Notes: generated by a model not told the origin, from the sequence alone. A DNA stretch of 64,000 nt from Nitrososphaerota archaeon (GCA_021323705.1 JAJPKL010000012.1:1-64000), one strand, 5' to 3'. Positions 41,187 to 50,724 are shown, numbered from the stretch's first letter. Numbers and translations: made by a program.

Positions 41187-41939
41187 ATGACAATAATTTA
41201 CGAGTTAAATCCACCCAAGGTTATTCAGGATACAGTACTTTCTCACAAGGAATTACAAGAGTCGGTGGAGAAATTCAAATCAAAAGCAACAAAAGTCAGC
41301 AAACTCTGTGATGCCATACATGTAACAGACTCTGTTCTGGGAGTTCCTCGCATATCGCCCATAACTGCAGGATTCTTTATCAAAAACGCCAACAACAAGG
41401 TCAAGATCTCGGCTAGCGTGAGAGTAAGAGACAGGAACCACACGTCTATCACTCAGACCGTTTGCGATGCCATACTTTTGAACCTCAATGGCGTCCTCAT
41501 AGTTAAAGGCGACCCTCCGCCTACAGGTCCAAAAGATTCTAGGCTCATCCCAAGCGAGGTGGTAAAACAATTCAACGAACAGGGTTTTGGAGAAAAAATT
41601 GATCTCTATCTTTCAATTTCAAATAATCCTAACTTTGATAAGATTCACAAAAAAATTGAGGCTCAACCAAAAGGCTTTGTAACTCAGGTCATAAGCTCAA
41701 TCGACCAAGTAACAACAATGGTAGACAGGCTAAAACCTCAAGGATTTAGGATAATCCCATGCGTATTATTGGCATCAGATCTTAATCAAAAATCTGCAAA
41801 AATGCTCAACCTTGATTGGTCTAGATATAACAAAGACATGGTTGGATTTGTAAAACAAGTTCACAAAATTGCAGGCAATGTGCTTCTGAGCTCACCAAAT
41901 GATTTCAAAGGAGCACTCAAACTATTAGAGAAGATATAG
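41187..41939 (+). CDS. MetF-like methylenetetrahydrofolate reductase-related protein
   Basis: 250 aa, ATG start. LIVKGDPPPTGPKD matches the MTHFR flavin/folate loop (GGDPP). VTQVISSIDQVTTM and RIIPCVLLAS also fit the TIM barrel. It is about 40 residues shorter than bacterial MetF, so it may be a short archaeal form. The product, a methyl-pterin, would feed MetH; the gene is divergent from metH with a shared 92-bp promoter region. Confidence 0.8.
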   Translation: MTIIYELNPPKVIQDTVLSHKELQESVEKFKSKATKVSKLCDAIHVTDSVLGVPRISPITAGFFIKNANNKVKISASVRVRDRNHTSITQTVCDAILLNLNGVLIVKGDPPPTGPKDSRLIPSEVVKQFNEQGFGEKIDLYLSISNNPNFDKIHKKIEAQPKGFVTQVISSIDQVTTMVDRLKPQGFRIIPCVLLASDLNQKSAKMLNLDWSRYNKDMVGFVKQVHKIAGNVLLSSPNDFKGALKLLEKI

Positions 41940-41973
41940 ATTCAGAAATTGGGCAATCTTTTCTGCATTGATA

Positions 41974-41990
41974 CACGGGTTACTAGCCCG
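41974..41990. terminator. Short hairpin at the end of the ABC operon
   Basis: ACGGG-TTACTAG-CCCGT forms a 5-bp stem overlapping the stop codon of the substrate-binding protein gene (minus strand). It may help termination or mRNA 3'-end formation, but the stem is short. Confidence 0.3.
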
Positions 41991-43068
41991 TTGAAGATAT
42001 GTTAACTTGTTGTATTGCGGACAAGTTTTTTTCATCAAGCACTTGATTTAGAATACTCAAATCAAATATTCCGTCAAGGTTTGGTTTTTTATCATCTAGA
42101 AATCCCAATCCGTATGCAGCATCTGCCGATTTGTAAAGAGAGCTCTGTATTGGATCATATGTGATATCCAATCTTGAAAAAGCCTCAGTGAGTTCATTCT
42201 CAGGTATTGTCTTTCCAGTTAGATTTCCCAACTGTTCATCAAATATAGTAATTGCCTTGTCTTTGTTGTTGTTTATCCACAGCGTCTCATCCACGTGCGC
42301 TTCAAGTAATTTCTTTATTATATCAGGATGATTTTGCAAGTAATCTGTTCTAGCAACTATCACAGCTGTAGTGAATTTTCCTCCTGCCCATAGGTCTCTT
42401 TCGTCAACTAGAATTTTTCCATGTGCATTTCGTTCTAGTATTGTTCCCCAGGGTTCTGGTACCCATGCTCCGTCAATATCTTTTTTTAGCATCATTGTGA
42501 CAATGTCAGAGTTTGCAGCGTTTATGATCTGGATGTTTCCTCCAACATCAGAGGTTTTGTACCCATTTTTGTTCAAAAATGATCGTAGTGCAACATCTTG
42601 TGTGTTACCAAGCTGAGGGGATGCGAATTTTTTCCCTCCAAGATCAGATATAGAGTTTATTCCAGAATCGTTTCGTACCACAAATACAGCGCCACCACTT
42701 GCAGCGCCTGCAATCACGCGAAGATCCTGTCCATTAGACTTGATGTACCCGTTTATGGTAGGGTTTGGTCCAACATAGGCTACATCCACTCTATTTGCAA
42801 ATAATGCTTCTACGGTAGCAGGTCCTGCATTGAATGTTTGTGTTTCTACTTTAATTCCTCCAAGTTCTTTTTGATAGTCTCCTGTTCCAATTCCAATTAC
42901 CGCCTGTGCATGGTTGATGTTTGGAGAATATCCTATTCGAAGTACATCTGCCGAAGAATTTGTTGTTACATGTACTGTCTCAGCGGTTTGAGATACCGAC
43001 ATGAAACTGGTTGTAATGACAGCTGCAAATATTACAGCCGCAATTCCAAATTTTACTTCCGGATTCAT
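41983..43068 (-). CDS. ABC substrate-binding protein, NitT/TauT (SsuA-like) family
   Basis: 361 aa, ATG start. Residues 1-28 are a signal/anchor helix. The mature protein is a periplasmic-binding type II fold: VLRIGYSPNINHAQAVIG, VDVAYVGPNPTINGYIK, AGAASGGAVFVVRND, and KDIDGAWVPEPWG. NMT1/OpuAC-like family, used for nitrate, sulfonates, taurine or thiamine precursors. The ligand cannot be read from sequence. Last gene of a three-gene operon. Confidence 0.85.
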   Translation of the reverse strand: MNPEVKFGIAAVIFAAVITTSFMSVSQTAETVHVTTNSSADVLRIGYSPNINHAQAVIGIGTGDYQKELGGIKVETQTFNAGPATVEALFANRVDVAYVGPNPTINGYIKSNGQDLRVIAGAASGGAVFVVRNDSGINSISDLGGKKFASPQLGNTQDVALRSFLNKNGYKTSDVGGNIQIINAANSDIVTMMLKKDIDGAWVPEPWGTILERNAHGKILVDERDLWAGGKFTTAVIVARTDYLQNHPDIIKKLLEAHVDETLWINNNKDKAITIFDEQLGNLTGKTIPENELTEAFSRLDITYDPIQSSLYKSADAAYGLGFLDDKKPNLDGIFDLSILNQVLDEKNLSAIQQVNISSTG

Positions 43069-43102
43069 AAAACAATCAATCCATTTTCACCAAATATTTC
43101 AC

Positions 43103-43903
43103 TCAACGGTGATGATCAAGTCCCCACTTTTTTCGTATCCTATCTTCTAGCTTGTAGAGTAGGAATCTGTCCACAATCAGACCTATAGTAAATATCGTTA
43201 TCATGCTGGCAATCACTTCGCTCATGTCAAGAAAGTCTCGTCCTACAGACAGTATGTGTCCTAGACCTACAATTGACATTAGTATTTCAGCTCCAATTAT
43301 TGCGTGCCATGCAAATGACCACCCCTGCCTCAGTCCAATTATCAGGGACGGAGTTGCCGCAGGGAGTGTAACGTATCTGAATAGTGTGAACCCCTTTGCG
43401 CCCATGTTTCTTGCCGCATCCATGTAGATTGATGGAATGTTCCTTATGCTACTGTATGTTGATATCATTACAGAAAAGATTGAGCTCATTATTACCACAA
43501 ACATGATTCCAAATTCGTTAAAGCCAATCAACAGAATGGAAAACGGTACCCATGCAATGCTTGGAAATGATAGCAATCCCGCAGAGAATGAGTTGAGAGT
43601 CTTGCCAAAGCCCTTGAATCTAATCATTGCAAGCCCGATCAGTGTGCCGAAACTAATTGAGATGAGAAAGGCTGCTACAAGTCTTCCAAGCGTTATACCG
43701 ACGCTCTCAGGAAGTGAAAGGTTCAGAGTTATCTTGTAAAATGATTCGGCGACCATCGCGGGAGACGGCAACGATATTTTTGACCATATTCCAAGCATGA
43801 AGACAACCTCCCATATGCCAACAAATACTGCTAACATTAGTGCAGCGTTTGCCGCATCATGTAGACCTTGAGATTTTTTCTCAGAAATTATTTTTTTGTT
43901 CAT
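43103..43903 (-). CDS. ABC permease, SsuC/TauC-like
   Basis: 266 aa, ATG start. Six membrane helices, and the EAA loop DAARNMGAKGFTLFRYVTLPAATP characteristic of the binding-protein-dependent permease family (DAARxxGA...xLP). The start overlaps the ATPase stop (ATGA), so the two are translationally coupled. Forms the membrane channel of the importer. Confidence 0.9.
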   Translation of the reverse strand: MNKKIISEKKSQGLHDAANAALMLAVFVGIWEVVFMLGIWSKISLPSPAMVAESFYKITLNLSLPESVGITLGRLVAAFLISISFGTLIGLAMIRFKGFGKTLNSFSAGLLSFPSIAWVPFSILLIGFNEFGIMFVVIMSSIFSVMISTYSSIRNIPSIYMDAARNMGAKGFTLFRYVTLPAATPSLIIGLRQGWSFAWHAIIGAEILMSIVGLGHILSVGRDFLDMSEVIASMITIFTIGLIVDRFLLYKLEDRIRKKWGLDHHR

Positions 43904-44676
43904 TGGTTCTCATCTTTTATTTGTGCAATCACTTCGTTTTTGAGTTCATCTAATATTTGGTGATAATATTTTTGCAAATTCTCATCTTCCATTAATCGCG
44001 GCCTTCGATAGTCAATGTAGATCTCTTTTTTTATTTTGGAAGGTCTGTTTTTGAAAACTACTACACGATTTCCCAATATGACGGATTCTGAAATGTTGTG
44101 CGTTACAAATATGATGGTCTTTTTTGTTCTTTCCCATATCAGTTGAAGTTCAACTAGTAAGAGATCTCTTGTCTGAGAGTCAAGCGCTGCAAAAGGCTCG
44201 TCCATTAGCAGAATTTCTGGATCCATTGCAAGAGCTCGTGCTATTGCTACTCTTTGTTTCATTCCAGTCGATAGTTGGTATGTATACGACTCAGCAAACT
44301 TGGTTAGCTGCATCATGTCAAGATATCTTTGCGATATCTGTCGACGTTCTTCCTTTGGAATTCCTGCCATCTTCAGTCCAAACTCTACATTATCAATCAC
44401 TTTGAGCCACGGAAATAGTGCGCCTTCTTGAAAGATCATTGTTCTGTCAGGCCCCGGAGTCGAGATTGGTTTTCCATTAAGCAGTATCTCTCCAGAGTCT
44501 GGTTTCTCAAGTCCTGCCACAATATTTAGAAATGTAGACTTGCCACATCCAGATGGACCTACAATGCACAAAAAATCTCCTTCTTGTACATCCAAGTTTA
44601 TTCCGTCTAAGGCAAGTACCGAGTTACCGTTGTGATCAAAATGCTTTACAATGTTTTTTGCCTGAAGTTTTGTCAT
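43900..44676 (-). CDS. ABC ATPase, SsuB/TauB-like
   Basis: 258 aa from ATG 44676 (MTKLQAKNIVKHFD). Walker A GPSGCGKST, signature LSTGMKQRVAIARAL, Walker B ILLMDEPFAALD, and a His in FVTHNISE. A GGGAGGT Shine-Dalgarno lies 12 nt upstream, supporting this start over the ORF track's 44820, which has a non-homologous N-terminus. Powers uptake in the operon with the permease and binding protein. Confidence 0.9.
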   Translation of the reverse strand: MTKLQAKNIVKHFDHNGNSVLALDGINLDVQEGDFLCIVGPSGCGKSTFLNIVAGLEKPDSGEILLNGKPISTPGPDRTMIFQEGALFPWLKVIDNVEFGLKMAGIPKEERRQISQRYLDMMQLTKFAESYTYQLSTGMKQRVAIARALAMDPEILLMDEPFAALDSQTRDLLLVELQLIWERTKKTIIFVTHNISESVILGNRVVVFKNRPSKIKKEIYIDYRRPRLMEDENLQKYYHQILDELKNEVIAQIKDENQ

Positions 44677-44692
44677 TTGAAAACAACTACCT

Positions 44693-44738
44693 CCCAATCT
44701 TTGCGATAAGATGTACTCTGATACATGCCCGCAAAGGG
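44693..44738 (-). promoter_or_regulatory. Candidate structured leader before the ABC ATPase
   Basis: On the minus strand, CCCTTTGCG pairs with CGCAAAG-ATT-GGG, enclosing an inner 5-bp hairpin ATGTA/TACAT with a 6-nt loop. It directly precedes the Shine-Dalgarno. It might control translation like a riboswitch, but it matches no class I know. Promoter position is uncertain, so part of it may be untranscribed. Confidence 0.35.
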
Positions 44739-44919
44739 AATCAAATTCATATAACAGCGTTATAATAATGCGGTTAAATAGTGTTCGAATTTTAGCTTGG
44801 ACTAATTTGTTCCATCTCATTAGTTTGAAAATAATTTTTTGAATTTTTGTTCTACTAAAAATGGATCAAACTGCAGATCATAAAAGATAAATGCTAAAAT
44901 CTGATCACAGAAAACCTCA

Positions 44920-46107
44920 ATGAAAGGAAAGGCAGTTTTAGCTTTCTCTGGGGGACTTGACACTTCAGTTGTCATAAAATATCTTCAAGAAAAACACAAC
45001 TTGGATGTTGTCACAATAACAGTTGATGTTGGTCAAGGCGATGATCTCAAAAAGATTGCAGCCAAGGCAAAAAAACTTGGAGTTGTCAGACACTACAATG
45101 TTGACGCAAAAGATGAATTTGTAAATAATTTCATATTTCCATCAATCAAGGCAAATGCGCTTTATCAAAAGAAATATTGTCTTGCGACCGCTCTTGCCAG
45201 ACCCCTTATTGCACAAAAAGTTGTGGAGATGGCCAAAAAAGAAAATGCGCAAGCCCTAGCACATGGATGCACAGGCAAAGGAAATGATCAGGTGCGATTT
45301 GATGTTACAATGAGATCAGGTTCTACTCTTCCAATCATTGCACCAATACGTGATCTCAATCTTACTCGTGATGTAGAGCTGAAATTTGCAAAAAAACATG
45401 GAATACCAATTGAAACTGCAGCAAAGAGATTCAGCATAGATCAAAACTTGTGGGGCAGAGCAATAGAAGGTGGTGAGCTTGAGGATGCATATGCAGAACC
45501 GCCTCAAGATGCGTTCATCTGGGTAAAGACCAAGGACTTGTCAGACAAACCACAGTATCTTGAAGTAAAATTTGTCAACGGAATACCAATTGCAGCAGAT
45601 GGCAAGAACCTAAAACCAATCGACCTTATAGAATACATCAATAAAAAAGCAGGTGCGGCAGGTGTCGGAATAGTTGATCATATTGAAGACAGGGTAGTTG
45701 GGATAAAATCTCGCGAAGTATATGAAACTCCGGCGGCACTTTGTCTAATTGAGGCACATACCGATCTAGAAAAAATGGTCCTTACAAAGCACGAGCTAAA
45801 GTTCAAAGCAATGGTTGATGCAGAATGGGCTTGGCTTGCATATTCCGGCCTCTGGCAAGATCCTCTGAAAACCGATTTAGATATGTTTATCAATGCGTCG
45901 CAGAAGAGAGTTAGCGGAACTGTAAAGCTGAAAATGTTCAAAGGAAGTCTAAGAGTGGTTGGAAGAAAGTCAGATTATTCGTTATACAGTCATGATTTAG
46001 CAACGTATGGTGCAGGCTCTACCTTTGACCAAACTCTTGCAAAAGGGTTTGTAGAATTGTGGGGCCTTCAATCAACAGAAGCTAATAAATTACTAAAAAA
46101 GAGGTGA
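44920..46107 (+). CDS. argG: Argininosuccinate synthase
   Basis: 395 aa, ATG start, canonical length. ATP-pyrophosphatase P-loop AFSGGLDTSV and the family motifs AHGCTGKGNDQVRF, RDLNLTRD and YGAGSTFDQ are all visible. It joins citrulline to aspartate in arginine synthesis. First gene of the arg/lys cluster, with a TATA-like AAAAGATAAAT about 30 nt upstream. LysW1 follows after 11 nt. Confidence 0.95.
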   Translation: MKGKAVLAFSGGLDTSVVIKYLQEKHNLDVVTITVDVGQGDDLKKIAAKAKKLGVVRHYNVDAKDEFVNNFIFPSIKANALYQKKYCLATALARPLIAQKVVEMAKKENAQALAHGCTGKGNDQVRFDVTMRSGSTLPIIAPIRDLNLTRDVELKFAKKHGIPIETAAKRFSIDQNLWGRAIEGGELEDAYAEPPQDAFIWVKTKDLSDKPQYLEVKFVNGIPIAADGKNLKPIDLIEYINKKAGAAGVGIVDHIEDRVVGIKSREVYETPAALCLIEAHTDLEKMVLTKHELKFKAMVDAEWAWLAYSGLWQDPLKTDLDMFINASQKRVSGTVKLKMFKGSLRVVGRKSDYSLYSHDLATYGAGSTFDQTLAKGFVELWGLQSTEANKLLKKR

Positions 46108-46118
46108 AAGATCAAAGA

Positions 46119-46286
46119 ATGAATTGTCCAGAATGTGACGCAAATTTAAAAATTCCAGACGATGCAAGTGTTGGAGAGATCGTATCTTGTCCTGATTGCG
46201 GGGCAGATTTCGAGATTGCATCCAAGAACGGCACCGTGTGCGAATTAAAGCATGCTGAAAAAGTAGGCGAAGACTGGGGAGAGTAA
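46119..46286 (+). CDS. lysW: Amino-group carrier protein LysW, copy 1
   Basis: 55 aa from ATG 46119 (MNCPECDANLKIP); the ORF-track GTG at 46104 overlaps argG and adds residues before the conserved start. Zinc-finger-like CPEC and CPDCG pairs, and the C-terminal EDWGE whose Glu gamma-carboxyl is the attachment point for the substrate amino group. It carries glutamate or aminoadipate through the pathway. Stop adjacent to the argX start. Confidence 0.9.
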   Translation: MNCPECDANLKIPDDASVGEIVSCPDCGADFEIASKNGTVCELKHAEKVGEDWGE

Positions 46287-47144
46287 ATGCCCAAAGTCCG
46301 CATCGTGTTCGATAGAGTAAGACTAGAGGAAAAAATGCTCGAGGAAAAGGCAGTCGAGCTTGGACACGATACAAAGATGATAGATGCAAAGATAACCAAC
46401 GTCAGCACCGAGAGTAAAAGGAGTGATTTTGATTTTGGCGATGTTGTATTGGAAAGATGTGTCAGTTATTTTCGTGGACTTCACTTTACGGCTTGCCTAG
46501 AGTTTCTCGGAGTTCCTGTTTTCAACAAGTTTGAAGTTGCAAATAACTGCGGTAACAAGATGATAACATCGCTTTTGTTAAAGAAACACAACGTTCCTAC
46601 TCCCAAGACTTACTTTTCCTTTTCTTCCGAGTCAGCAGTTGAAGTCTTGGACAAGGAAGGATATCCTCTAGTTATAAAACCAATCATTGGGAGTTGGGGC
46701 AGAGGAGTAGTTTTGCTAAAAGATAGGGATACTGCTGACGCAATTATTGAGGTAAGAGAGTTAAATGATGGTCCTCTAGATAGGATATACTATTTGCAAG
46801 AAGCTGTGAAGAGGCCTCCTAGGGACATACGTGCGATAGCAGTAGGAGACCAAGTGATAGCAGCAATGTATAGGACTTCATCCGGCGGATTTAAGACGAA
46901 TATCGCACTTGGCGGAGAGCCTGTTCCCTGTGAAATAACCAAAGAGTTGGAAGATATTTGCATGAAGGCATCAGAGGCAGTAGGTGGAGGAATTCTCGGA
47001 ATTGACATCATGGAAGATGAAAAAAGAGGACTGGTAGTTCACGAAGTAAATAATACTGTAGAGTTTAAAGGACTGGCAAAGGTTGCCAAACGAAACATTC
47101 CAAGAGAAATGATTGAGTATGCAGTTAGATCAGCTGTAAAATAA
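46287..47144 (+). CDS. argX: LysW-glutamate/aminoadipate ligase, probably ArgX
   Basis: 285 aa, ATG adjacent to the lysW stop. ATP-grasp ligase: RCVSYFRGLHF, VIKPIIGSWGRGVVLL, PPRDIRAIAVGD and the metal site VVHEVNNTVEFK. It couples an amino acid to the C-terminal Glu of LysW. The substrate-side motif reads VEFKGLAKVAKRNIP, different from LysX of Thermus (EFKNSVHTTGVDIP), and it stands next to argG, so glutamate (arginine branch) is the likelier substrate. The specificity is inferred. Confidence 0.8.
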   Translation: MPKVRIVFDRVRLEEKMLEEKAVELGHDTKMIDAKITNVSTESKRSDFDFGDVVLERCVSYFRGLHFTACLEFLGVPVFNKFEVANNCGNKMITSLLLKKHNVPTPKTYFSFSSESAVEVLDKEGYPLVIKPIIGSWGRGVVLLKDRDTADAIIEVRELNDGPLDRIYYLQEAVKRPPRDIRAIAVGDQVIAAMYRTSSGGFKTNIALGGEPVPCEITKELEDICMKASEAVGGGILGIDIMEDEKRGLVVHEVNNTVEFKGLAKVAKRNIPREMIEYAVRSAVK

Positions 47145-47164
47145 ATTGGAATTTGAAATTTTAG

Positions 47165-47176
47165 AGTTTAAATTAT
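47165..47176 (+). promoter_or_regulatory. TATA box before lysY, with SD
   Basis: AGTTTAAATTAT lies about 30 nt upstream of the lysY ATG (47202), and GGAGAT (47191-47196) is a Shine-Dalgarno 5 nt before it. So lysY can start its own transcript though it follows argX by 57 nt. Confidence 0.5.
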
Positions 47177-47201
47177 ACTATGTTATGCTAGGAGATCACT
47201 T

Positions 47202-48254
47202 ATGAGAGTAGGAGTAATTGGGGCATCAGGATATGTAGGCGGAGAGATTCTAAGGTTACTTGTAAGTCATCCCAAAGTTGAGATTACTGCAGTTACTTCA
47301 AGGCAGTATGTTGGAGAATACATATCAAGAGTTCAGCCTAGTCTCAAGGGATTCACTGATCTAACTTTTTCAGAATTAAACTATGACAAGCTGTCAGACA
47401 AGTGTGATCTGGTGTTTACTTCAGTACCGCACGGCACAGCAGTTGACATTGTAAAAGAGCTCTATGACCGAGGAATGAAAGTAATTGATTTGAGTGCAGA
47501 CTATAGACTGCATAATGCAACAGACTATGACAAGTGGTATGGCTGGCAACACCCACACCCAGACTATCTTCCAAAGTCTGTGTTTGGAGTTCCAGAGCTT
47601 CACAGAGAAGAGATCAAAAAAGCACAGCTTGTTTCGTGCCCCGGATGCATGGCAGTGACATCAATTCTTGCACTATACCCATTGGTCAAAAAGGGAATCA
47701 TAGATACAGAGCACATAATAGTGGATTCCAAGATAGGATCGTCTGGAGCCGGTGCGGGCTCAGAGGCAGGTACTCATCATGCAATGAGGTCAGGTGTGAT
47801 TAGGCCATACAAGCCAGCAAAGCACAGACATACAGGAGAGATTGAGCAAGAGCTTAGCCAAGCCGCTGGAAAAAAAATCAAGGTCTCCATGAGTCCACAT
47901 GCGGTAGACATTGTAAGGGGAATCTTGTGTACAAACCACACATTTCTCACAAAGGAAGTAACAGAGATTGACCTATGGAAGATGTATCGCGAGCAGTATC
48001 AAAATGAGAAATTCATCAGGCTGATTCGCGACAAGAAAGGATTTTACAAATTCCCTGATCCAAAGTTTGTTGTAGGTTCAAACTTTTGTGACGTAGGCTT
48101 TGACATAGACGAAGACAATAATAGATTGGTAGTACTATCAGCATCAGATAATCTAATGAAAGGTGCGGCAGGCTCCGCCATACAAAACTTGAATGTCATG
48201 GCAGGCTTCAACGAGATGGAAGGCCTCACCTATTCTCCATTAACTCCTGTGTAA
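47202..48254 (+). CDS. lysY: LysW-acyl-phosphate reductase (LysY/ArgC)
   Basis: 350 aa, ATG start. NADPH loop GASGYVGGEILRLL, catalytic Cys in VSCPGCMAVTS, and SSGAGAGSEAGTHH with the His. Reduces LysW-bound gamma-glutamyl or aminoadipyl phosphate to the semialdehyde. Probably serves both arginine and lysine as in Sulfolobus. LysZ follows after 4 nt. Confidence 0.9.
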   Translation: MRVGVIGASGYVGGEILRLLVSHPKVEITAVTSRQYVGEYISRVQPSLKGFTDLTFSELNYDKLSDKCDLVFTSVPHGTAVDIVKELYDRGMKVIDLSADYRLHNATDYDKWYGWQHPHPDYLPKSVFGVPELHREEIKKAQLVSCPGCMAVTSILALYPLVKKGIIDTEHIIVDSKIGSSGAGAGSEAGTHHAMRSGVIRPYKPAKHRHTGEIEQELSQAAGKKIKVSMSPHAVDIVRGILCTNHTFLTKEVTEIDLWKMYREQYQNEKFIRLIRDKKGFYKFPDPKFVVGSNFCDVGFDIDEDNNRLVVLSASDNLMKGAAGSAIQNLNVMAGFNEMEGLTYSPLTPV

Positions 48255-48258
48255 TGAG

Positions 48259-49059
48259 ATGATCACAATTAAGATAGGAGGAAGTGTAGTAGATGGTCTT
48301 CACCCCTCAACAATTTCAGACCTCAAAAAAGTATCAGAGCAAGAAAAAGTAATTCTTGTGCACGGCGGAGGCAAAGAGGTCACAAAAATTTCCGAGGCAC
48401 TTGGAAAAGAACAGAAATTCATAGTTTCTCCCGGCGGCATCAAAAGCAGATACACCGATAAAGAAACCGCTGAAATTTTCACCATGGTAATGTCAGGCAA
48501 GATAAACAAAATGATTGTCGGAATGTTACAGAAAAATGGAATAAATGCGGTAGGTCTTTCCGGAATAGACGGCAAGATAATTCAAGCCGAACGAAAAAAG
48601 AAACTCATCGTAATTAATGAAAAGGGCAGAAAGATGGCAATCGATGGAGGCTACACCGGCAAGATTCATGATGTGAACTCAAATCTTATCAAAGTAATCT
48701 TAGACCAAGGATATGTTCCAGTAATTTCTCCGATTGCAATAAGCGAAGAGTCTGACTTTCTCAATGTTGATGGCGACAGAGCGGCTGCCTATGTAGCAGG
48801 AAAGATGCAGTCAGACAGGATACTATTTCTCACTAACGTAGATGGTCTTTTAATGGATGATAAACTAGTCACCAAACTATCTCTTGACGAAGCAAAAGCA
48901 ATCCTTCCAAAGATAGGATTTGGCATGGAAAAGAAGATACTTGCTGCCACAGAAGCAATTGAGATGGGCGTAAAACAGGCAATAGTTGCAAACGGCCAAA
49001 GAGAAAACCCAATATCATCGGCCATTGCAAACGACAAATGCACGGTGATTTCAAAATGA
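48259..49059 (+). CDS. lysZ: LysW-glutamate/aminoadipate kinase
   Basis: 266 aa, ATG start. Amino-acid kinase fold: TIKIGGSVVDG, VHGGGKEVT, VSPGGIKSRYTDKET and FLNVDGDRAAAYVA. It phosphorylates the side-chain carboxylate of the LysW-bound amino acid. Overlaps lysJ by 4 nt (ATGA). Confidence 0.9.
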   Translation: MITIKIGGSVVDGLHPSTISDLKKVSEQEKVILVHGGGKEVTKISEALGKEQKFIVSPGGIKSRYTDKETAEIFTMVMSGKINKMIVGMLQKNGINAVGLSGIDGKIIQAERKKKLIVINEKGRKMAIDGGYTGKIHDVNSNLIKVILDQGYVPVISPIAISEESDFLNVDGDRAAAYVAGKMQSDRILFLTNVDGLLMDDKLVTKLSLDEAKAILPKIGFGMEKKILAATEAIEMGVKQAIVANGQRENPISSAIANDKCTVISK

Positions 49060-50231
49060 CTGAGGATCAATTCATGGGAAATATCTATCAGAGGTTTCCC
49101 GTCACAATAGAACGCGGCTTGGGGTCTCACGTATGGGACATCAACGGAAAAGAGTATATTGACTTCATGGGCGGATATGGTGTTGCCCTCGTCGGTCACT
49201 GCAATCCAAGAGTAGTCAAGGCACTAAAAGCTCAGCTTGATAAAATAATCACAGTTCACAGCTCGCTTTACAACAAGACAAGAGAAGAGTTTCTTGAGAG
49301 GCTTATCAAAGTTGCACCCTCTGGCCTCAGCCAAGTATATCTTAACAACAGCGGAACTGAAGCAGTAGAGGCAGCCATAAAATTTGCTCGCAAATTTACC
49401 GGAAGAAAGAGCATGGTTGCAATGAACGGATCATATCACGGCAAGTCGTTTGGATCACTTTCGCTCACGTTTAATCCAAAATATCGCAAGGCGTTTGAGC
49501 CTCTTCTAAGCAATGTATCGTTTACACCATTTGGTGATATTGAGGCGCTCAAATCTGTTGTAAATTCCGATACAGCACTTGTCATACTCGAACCGATTCA
49601 AGGAGAGAGTGGAATACATGTTGCACCTGATGGTTTTCTGCAGGATGTAAGAAAATTGTGCAATGAAAATGGAGTTGTTCTGATATTTGATGAGATTCAG
49701 GCAGGTTTAGGGAGAACCGGCAAGTTATGGGCAAGCCAACATTGGGATACAGTTCCAGACATAATGTGTCTTGCAAAAGGAATTGCAGGAGGTGTGCCAA
49801 TGGGTGCGACTCTTGTCAAACCAGAGATTCTGGCAGCCATTGGTAAAGGAGAACAATCCTCAACCTTCGGCGGAAATCCGCTCTCATGTGCCTCTGGAAT
49901 TGCTACAATTCAAGCGTTGACAGAAGACGGCCTAGTTGAAAATGCTGCAAAGATGGGCAAGATGCTACGAGAAGGATTGGAAAGGCTAAAAGAAAAACAC
50001 AAGATAATTCGAGAGATTCGAGGCAAGGGACTCATGATTGGAGTTGAGATGAAGTTTGAGGTAAAAGACATACTCTTTGACGCAATAGCAAATAATCTTT
50101 TATTGCTTTATTCAGGAAAGAACATCTTGCGATTGTTGCCACCTCTTGTGCTTTCAGAATCTGACATAAACAAAGCTTTAGAAACTCTCGATGTCCTACT
50201 AACAAAAGAGGAACAAAGAAGAAATGTCTAG
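49056..50231 (+). CDS. lysJ: LysW-semialdehyde aminotransferase
   Basis: 391 aa from ATG 49056, overlapping the lysZ stop; the ORF-track start lies upstream in lysZ. Class III aminotransferase: YLNNSGTEAVEAAI, YHGKSFGSLSLT, IFDEIQAGLGRTG, CLAKGIAGGVPMGA with the PLP Lys. Aminates LysW-bound semialdehyde to LysW-lysine or ornithine. It overlaps lysM by 8 nt. Confidence 0.9.
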   Translation: MTEDQFMGNIYQRFPVTIERGLGSHVWDINGKEYIDFMGGYGVALVGHCNPRVVKALKAQLDKIITVHSSLYNKTREEFLERLIKVAPSGLSQVYLNNSGTEAVEAAIKFARKFTGRKSMVAMNGSYHGKSFGSLSLTFNPKYRKAFEPLLSNVSFTPFGDIEALKSVVNSDTALVILEPIQGESGIHVAPDGFLQDVRKLCNENGVVLIFDEIQAGLGRTGKLWASQHWDTVPDIMCLAKGIAGGVPMGATLVKPEILAAIGKGEQSSTFGGNPLSCASGIATIQALTEDGLVENAAKMGKMLREGLERLKEKHKIIREIRGKGLMIGVEMKFEVKDILFDAIANNLLLLYSGKNILRLLPPLVLSESDINKALETLDVLLTKEEQRRNV

Positions 50232-50643
50232 AGACAAGACGGATGAAACAATAATTGAAATGCTAAAAAAAGATTCGAGGCAGTCTTTTGTCGAGATAGG
50301 AGAAAAACTAGGGCTTTCAGAATCTGCGGTTAGAAGAAGAGTGAAGAATCTGACCGATGGAGGAGTAATAAAAAAATTCACCATTGAAACAGGTGACAGC
50401 AATTCAACTAGTGCCATAATTCTGATATCTGTTGATTCTTCAACTGACACTTCCAAAGTGTCAGCAAGATTGTCAAAGTTGCAAGGAGTTCACACTGTTT
50501 ATGAAATCACTGGACAGTATGATATTGCAACGATCATCAAAGCACCAACCATCACTGAGATAAATTCCTGCATAGACGCTTTGCGCAAGATACCGGGTGT
50601 TTTTGACACCAATACCGTCATAATCCTCAGAACTGTTGTCTAA
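50224..50643 (+). CDS. lysM: Lrp/AsnC-family regulator (LysM-like)
   Basis: 139 aa, ATG start. N-terminal helix-turn-helix (FVEIGEKLGLSESAVRRRVK) and a C-terminal RAM ligand domain (VHTVYEITGQYDIATIIK). Same position and type as LysM of Sulfolobus, which binds lysine and regulates the lys operon. It overlaps lysJ, so co-translation and feedback on the cluster by lysine or arginine is likely but not shown. Confidence 0.85.
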   Translation: MSRDKTDETIIEMLKKDSRQSFVEIGEKLGLSESAVRRRVKNLTDGGVIKKFTIETGDSNSTSAIILISVDSSTDTSKVSARLSKLQGVHTVYEITGQYDIATIIKAPTITEINSCIDALRKIPGVFDTNTVIILRTVV

Positions 50644-50724
50644 AACGAAGTTCGGCACTGTTTTTCAATTATTGACGAGAATCGTTGCAAACTAAACCAA
50701 ATTAGCCGAAAGTTGTACGAATAT

